From positions 62,001 to 126,000 of the forward strand of contig NZ_AULD01000006.1 in assembly GCF_000425105.1 (NCBI RefSeq): a stretch of DNA of 64,000 bases, in the 5' to 3' direction. Of this stretch, positions 60,226 through 64,000 are shown one piece after another (position 1 is the first letter of the stretch; every line of letters starts with the position of its first letter). A program made the position numbers and the translations under genes. Under the pieces are notes generated by a model. The model worked only from the letters and a program-made list of their open reading frames with translations, did not search any database and was not told the origin of the DNA. The DNA is from Agrococcus lahaulensis DSM 17612. GTDB taxonomy: Bacteria; Actinomycetota; Actinomycetes; Actinomycetales; Microbacteriaceae.

Positions 60226-60241
60226 TGCGTCGCGACGGCGG

Positions 60242-60514
60242 TTATGCCGTGGTGCGACCGCGGTTCTTGGTGATCAGGCCCCAGATGAGGAGCACGATGA
60301 TCGAGCCGCCGATGGCCAGCAGCCACGTCGACAGGTCCCAGAACTCCTCGATGCCGACGCCGAAGATCATCGAGCCGATCCAGCCGCCGAGCAGCGCTCC
60401 GACGACGCCCAGGATCAGCGTGACGATCCAGCCGCCGCCCTGTCGGCCGGGGAGGATCAGCTTGGCGATGGCACCGGCGATGAGGCCGAGGACGATCCAA
60501 CCGAGAATGCCCAT
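60242..60514 (-). CDS. GlsB/YeaQ/YmgE family stress-response membrane protein
   Basis: A 90-residue membrane protein with three Gly-rich hydrophobic helices (about 3-20, 28-50 and 62-82) and the family pattern W-I-V-L-G-L-I-A-G-A-I-A-K plus G-G-W-I-V-T-L-I-L-G-V-V-G-A-L-L-G-G. AGAAGGGA precedes ATG 60514. Members are induced by envelope or general stress; the mechanism is unknown. Confidence 0.92.
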   Translation of the reverse strand: MGILGWIVLGLIAGAIAKLILPGRQGGGWIVTLILGVVGALLGGWIGSMIFGVGIEEFWDLSTWLLAIGGSIIVLLIWGLITKNRGRTTA

Positions 60515-60599
60515 AGTGTGGTCCCTTCTCTCTGCAGCGGTGCAAGGGTTTCACTCCGCCGAGCCCCGCCTGTGCGGAACTGGAGACAACACTCGCGCA

Positions 60600-60621
60600 G
60601 GTTCCTGGGAGGTTCCTGGGC
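60600..60621. repeat. 11-bp tandem duplication upstream of the GlsB gene
   Basis: GGTTCCTGGGA is followed directly by GGTTCCTGGGC. On the minus strand this gives two GGAACC boxes about 85-105 bases before the GlsB start. GGAAC is reminiscent of an ECF-sigma -35, but no correctly spaced -10 is visible. Confidence 0.5.
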
Positions 60622-60630
60622 TCTACCTGA

Positions 60631-62142
60631 CTAATCCACAGCCCGCTGGAGGACGATCTCCCGCACTCGTGCGGCGTCGGCCTGGCCGCGCATCGCCTTC
60701 ATGACGGCGCCGATGACCGCGCCGGCGGCCTGCACCTTGCCGTCGCGGATCTTCTGCAGCACGTCGGGCTGGCTCGCGAGCGCCTCGTCGACCGCCGCGA
60801 CGAGCGCCGACTCGTCGGTGACGACCTTGAGCCCGCGCGCCTCGACGACCTCGGCGGGAGCGCCCTCGCCGGCGATGACGCCCTCGAGCACCTGCCGCGC
60901 GAGGCGGTCGGTCAGCGCGCCCTCGTCGACGAGCGCCTGCAGCTGCGCGACGTGCTCGGGCTCGACGAGGCTCGACGCCTCGACGCCCTGCTCGTTCGCG
61001 AGCCGGGCGATCTCGCCGGTCCACCACTTGCGCGCGGCCTGGGGCGCGGCGCCCGCGACGACCGTCGCCTCGACGAGGTGCAGCATGTCGCCGTTCACGA
61101 CGTCCTGGAACTCGAGGTCGGTGAACCCCCACTCGGCCTTGAGCCGGCGGCGGTGCGCGACGGGCTGCTCGGGCAGCTGCGAGCGCAGCTCCTCGACGAG
61201 CGCGCGGCTCGGCGCGAGCGGCAGCAGGTCGGGCTCGGGGAAGTACCGGTAGTCGTCGGCGTCCGACTTCGGCCGGCCGGGGCTCGTCGCGCCGGTGTCC
61301 TCGTGCCAGTGCCGCGTCTCCTGCACGATCGTGCCGCCCGCGGCGAGGATCGCCGCCTGCCGCTGGATCTCGTAGCGCACGGCGCGCTCGACCGAGCGCA
61401 GCGAGTTGACGTTCTTCGTCTCCGTGCGGGTGCCGAGCGCCTCCTGGCCGCGGGGCCGCAGGCTCACGTTCGCGTCGCAGCGCAGGTTGCCGCGCTCCAT
61501 CCGCGCCTCGGAGATGCCGAGCGAGAGCACGATGTCGCGGATCGCCGCGACGTAGCGCTTCGCGATCTCGGGCGCGTCGTGCTCGGCGCCGAAGATGGGC
61601 TTCGTGACGATCTCGACGAGCGGCACGCCCGCGCGGTTGTAGTCGACGAGTGAGTACTCCGCACCCTGGATGCGGCCGGTCGAGCCGCCGACGTGCGTGA
61701 GCTTGCCCGCGTCCTCCTCCATGTGCGCGCGCTCGATCGGGATCGAGACCTGCCGCCCGTCGGCGAGCTCGATCTCGACGGCGCCGTCGAACGCGATGGG
61801 CTCGTCGTACTGCGAGATCTGGTAGTTCTTCGGGGTGTCCGGGTAGAAGTAGTTCTTCCGCGCGAACCGGCACGACTGCGCGATCTCGCACCCGAGCGCG
61901 AGCCCCAGCGAGATCGAGTAGCGCACGGCCTCGGCGTTCACGACCGGCAGGCTCCCCGGGAGGCCGAGGCTCAGCGGGTCGACGAGCGTGTTGGGCGCGG
62001 CGTCGTGGAAGTCCGGATGCGCGGGGTTGGGCGCGGCGGAGAACATCTTCGTGCGCGTGCCGAGCTCGACGTGCACTTCGAAGCCGAGCACGGGCTCGAA
62101 GCGCTCGAGCGCCTCGTCGAAGTCCATCAGCTTGTCCTTCAT
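60631..62142 (-). CDS. gatB: Asp-tRNA(Asn)/Glu-tRNA(Gln) amidotransferase subunit GatB
   Basis: A 503-residue tRNA-binding and kinase subunit of GatCAB. The N-terminal cradle domain has G-F-E-V-H-V-E-L and the [12 protein letters not shown] signature. The C-terminal helical and YqeY-like tail is complete ([15 protein letters not shown]). ATG 62142 overlaps the gatA stop (ATGA). Last gene of gatC-gatA-gatB. It is needed to make Gln-tRNA when glutaminyl-tRNA synthetase is absent. Confidence 0.97.
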   Translation of the reverse strand: MKDKLMDFDEALERFEPVLGFEVHVELGTRTKMFSAAPNPAHPDFHDAAPNTLVDPLSLGLPGSLPVVNAEAVRYSISLGLALGCEIAQSCRFARKNYFYPDTPKNYQISQYDEPIAFDGAVEIELADGRQVSIPIERAHMEEDAGKLTHVGGSTGRIQGAEYSLVDYNRAGVPLVEIVTKPIFGAEHDAPEIAKRYVAAIRDIVLSLGISEARMERGNLRCDANVSLRPRGQEALGTRTETKNVNSLRSVERAVRYEIQRQAAILAAGGTIVQETRHWHEDTGATSPGRPKSDADDYRYFPEPDLLPLAPSRALVEELRSQLPEQPVAHRRRLKAEWGFTDLEFQDVVNGDMLHLVEATVVAGAAPQAARKWWTGEIARLANEQGVEASSLVEPEHVAQLQALVDEGALTDRLARQVLEGVIAGEGAPAEVVEARGLKVVTDESALVAAVDEALASQPDVLQKIRDGKVQAAGAVIGAVMKAMRGQADAARVREIVLQRAVD

Positions 62143-63665
62143 CGGGCGCCTCCTGCGAGCTCGGGTGCCTTGGTGGCGAGGATGCCGCCCCAGCGCTGCG
62201 CGAGGAGCGCCTCGATCGCGGCGCCTGCCCGGTAGAGCCGCTCGTCCTCGAACATCGGCGCGAGCAGCTGCAGTCCGACGGGCAGCCCGTCGTCGCCGAG
62301 GCCCATCGGCAGCCCCATGCCGGGGATGCCCGCGAGGTTCGCCGGGATCGTCGTGATGTCGTTGACGTACATCGCGAGCGGGTCGTCGAGCTTCTCGCTG
62401 AGCTTGAACGCCGTGGTCGGCGCAGCGGGGCTGATGAGGATGTCGGCCTGCTCGAACGCGGCGTCGAAGTCGCGCTGGATGAGCGTGCGCACCTTCTGCG
62501 CCGAGCCGTAGTAGGCGTCGTAGTAGCCCGCGGAGAGCGCGTAGGTGCCGAGGATGATGCGGCGCTTGACCTCGGTGCCGAAGCCGACCTCGCGCGTCGC
62601 GGCCATGACGTCCTCGACCGTCTGCCCGGCCTGCTCGACCCGCAGCCCGAACCGCACCGAGTCGAAGCGCGCGAGGTTGCTGGATGCCTCCGCGGGGAGG
62701 ATGAGGTAGTACGCGGCGACCGAGTACGCGAACGACGGGCACGACACCTCGACGACCTCAGCCCCCGCATCCGTCAGCACCCGCACGGTCTCCTGGAAGC
62801 GCGCCTGCACGTCAGCGGCGATGCCCTCGGAGTCGAGCTCCTTGACGACGCCGACCCTGACGCCCGCGAGGTCGCCCCTCGACGCGCCCTCGCGCGCCGC
62901 CGCCGCGAACGACGGCCACTCGCGCTCGAGGCTCGTCGAGTCGAGCGGGTCGTGGCCGCCGATGACGTCGTGGATGAGCGCCGAGTCGAGCACGGTGCGG
63001 GTCACGGGGCCGACCTGGTCGAGGCTCGAGGCGAGCGCGATCGCGCCGTAGCGGCTCACGCCGCCGTAGGTCGGCTTCATGCCGACCGTGCCCGTGACGG
63101 CCGCGGGCTGCCGGATGGAGCCGCCGGTGTCGGAGCCGAGCGCGAAGGGCGCCTCGAACGCCGCGACCGCGGCCGCCGAGCCGCCGCCCGAGCCGCCGGG
63201 GATGCGCTCGAGGTCCCACGGGTTCCGGGTCGGGCCGTAGGCGGAGTGCTCGGTCGACGAGCCCATCGCGAACTCGTCCATATTCGTCTTGCCGAGCGCG
63301 ACGAGGCCGGCGTGCCCCAGGCGGGCGACGACGGTCGCGTCGTAGGGCGGGATCCAGCCCTCGAGGATGCGCGAGCCCGCGGTCGAGGGCATGCCGACCG
63401 TGCAGAGCACGTCCTTGATCGCGACTGGGGCGCCGGCGAGCTCGTGGAGCTCCTCACCGGCGGCGCGGCGCTCGTCGATCGCCCTCGCCTGCTCGAGCGC
63501 GGCCTCGTTGACGTGGAGGAAGGCGTGCACGTCGCCGTCGACCTCGGCGATGCGGTCGAGGTGGGCCTGCGTCGCCTCGACCGACGAGACCTCGCCGCTG
63601 CGCAGGAGCGCCGCGAGCTCATGGCCCGCGAGGCGGGTGAGATCCCCGCTCTGTGCCTGCTCCAT
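62139..63665 (-). CDS. gatA: Asp-tRNA(Asn)/Glu-tRNA(Gln) amidotransferase subunit GatA
   Basis: A 508-residue amidase that releases ammonia from glutamine for GatB. The Ser-cisSer-Lys triad is recognisable: Lys in V-A-I-K-D-V-L (about 81), cis-Ser in [10 protein letters not shown] (about 155) and nucleophile Ser in [10 protein letters not shown] (about 180). ATG 63665 overlaps the gatC stop (TGATG); a GTG one codon earlier is also in frame. Confidence 0.97.
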   Translation of the reverse strand: MEQAQSGDLTRLAGHELAALLRSGEVSSVEATQAHLDRIAEVDGDVHAFLHVNEAALEQARAIDERRAAGEELHELAGAPVAIKDVLCTVGMPSTAGSRILEGWIPPYDATVVARLGHAGLVALGKTNMDEFAMGSSTEHSAYGPTRNPWDLERIPGGSGGGSAAAVAAFEAPFALGSDTGGSIRQPAAVTGTVGMKPTYGGVSRYGAIALASSLDQVGPVTRTVLDSALIHDVIGGHDPLDSTSLEREWPSFAAAAREGASRGDLAGVRVGVVKELDSEGIAADVQARFQETVRVLTDAGAEVVEVSCPSFAYSVAAYYLILPAEASSNLARFDSVRFGLRVEQAGQTVEDVMAATREVGFGTEVKRRIILGTYALSAGYYDAYYGSAQKVRTLIQRDFDAAFEQADILISPAAPTTAFKLSEKLDDPLAMYVNDITTIPANLAGIPGMGLPMGLGDDGLPVGLQLLAPMFEDERLYRAGAAIEALLAQRWGGILATKAPELAGGAR

Positions 63666-63964
63666 CACTGCTCCTCCCCCAGGATCGCCGAGACGCGGAA
63701 GCGCTCGCCGTCGTGGCTCGGGGCGCCGGCGAAGATCTGCTCGGCCGAGAGCGTCTCGCCGACGACGTCGTCGCGCATGACGTTCGAGAGCGGCACGGGG
63801 TGGCTCGTGGCGGGCACGTCGGGGCCGGCGATCTCGCTCACGGTCGCGATCGCGTCGACGATCGCGGACAGCTCGCTCGTGAGGCTCGTCACCTCGTCGT
63901 CGGTGAGCGCGATGCGAGCGAGTCCAGCCAGGTGCTGGACGTCGTCGCGGGTGATCTCGGACAT
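63665..63964 (-). CDS. gatC: Asp-tRNA(Asn)/Glu-tRNA(Gln) amidotransferase subunit GatC
   Basis: A 99-residue belt subunit that wraps the GatA/GatB interface. The family pattern [13 protein letters not shown] near residues 8-21 and the C-terminal A-P-S-H-D-G-E-R-F are present. GAGGAGA lies five bases before ATG 63964. First gene of gatCAB; its promoter would lie at or beyond the window edge. Confidence 0.95.
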   Translation of the reverse strand: MSEITRDDVQHLAGLARIALTDDEVTSLTSELSAIVDAIATVSEIAGPDVPATSHPVPLSNVMRDDVVGETLSAEQIFAGAPSHDGERFRVSAILGEEQ

Positions 63965-64000
63965 GCGTCTCCTCGTCGGCAGCGGGGGTTCGCCCTCGAT

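Noticed and set aside
60600-60621. ECF-sigma promoter for the GlsB gene
   Set aside because: GGAACC boxes are present twice, but no -10 at a suitable distance is visible.

Overview
The window is about 72% GC, nearly every kilobase is coding, GTG/ATG starts are common, and most operon partners overlap by 1-4 bases (ATGA, GTGA, TGATG). It carries F420-dependent LLM oxidoreductases, a DUF222/HNH endonuclease gene, DUF1990, DUF3097, oligoribonuclease, leader-peptide-controlled leuA and many TAnnnT -10 boxes set 6-7 bases before the start codon. Together these point to the chromosome of a Microbacteriaceae actinobacterium, perhaps close to Agrococcus. The genus is an inference. No phage or plasmid backbone and no intact insertion sequence was seen.

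Layout. 1-6099 (minus): leuA (cut by the window edge) with a leucine leader peptide, an FtsX/MacB-type ABC exporter, an alpha/beta hydrolase, and a NarL-type two-component system. 6372-13215 (minus): an eight-gene translation-quality operon hrcA-dnaJ-rsmE-HIT-phoH-ybeY-CNNM-era headed by a CIRCE-like operator. 13381-18372: a DUF4870 membrane protein, then lepA-DUF1990-hemW (minus) diverging from rpsT. 18433-18784: a non-coding 20-bp-period tandem array whose core flips orientation half way. 18795-22928: a cyclase/NCS1 permease/NTF2-like/ureohydrolase operon with a divergent XRE-cupin regulator. 22934-27365: holA and comEC-comEA, split by a 660-bp islet that carries a diverged second copy of the comEC/holA junction. 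27491-31991: leuS, three SRPBCC domains in two proteins, and an ArsR repressor with paired operators.

32010-44846: pabB and pabC back to back with interlocked leaderless promoters, DedA, TetR, an HMCES/YedK homologue, an App1-type phosphatase, Nudix, a hypothetical protein and tesB sharing one divergent -10 region, GNAT, mmsA, a thioesterase and ettA, and small envelope proteins. 44917-51225: ssb, msrA, a DedA protein, tRNA-Arg(TCT), a serine hydrolase, HAD, orn, tRNA-His(GTG), DUF3253, a siderophore-interacting protein and a minimal zincin. 51244-64000: HNH endonuclease, a TPP-riboswitch-controlled ykoE-ykoD-ykoC thiamine-precursor transporter with a coupled P-loop kinase-like gene, SGNH hydrolase, DUF3097, two LLM oxidoreductases, a GlsB-type membrane protein and gatC-gatA-gatB.

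Most genes are core housekeeping (translation, folding, tRNA charging, folate, leucine, thiamine uptake, DNA uptake). The unusual content lies between genes: the flipping 20-bp array, a 61-nt double-hairpin element present twice with compensatory stem changes, the comEC/holA islet, and promoter geometry in which divergent -10 elements overlap.
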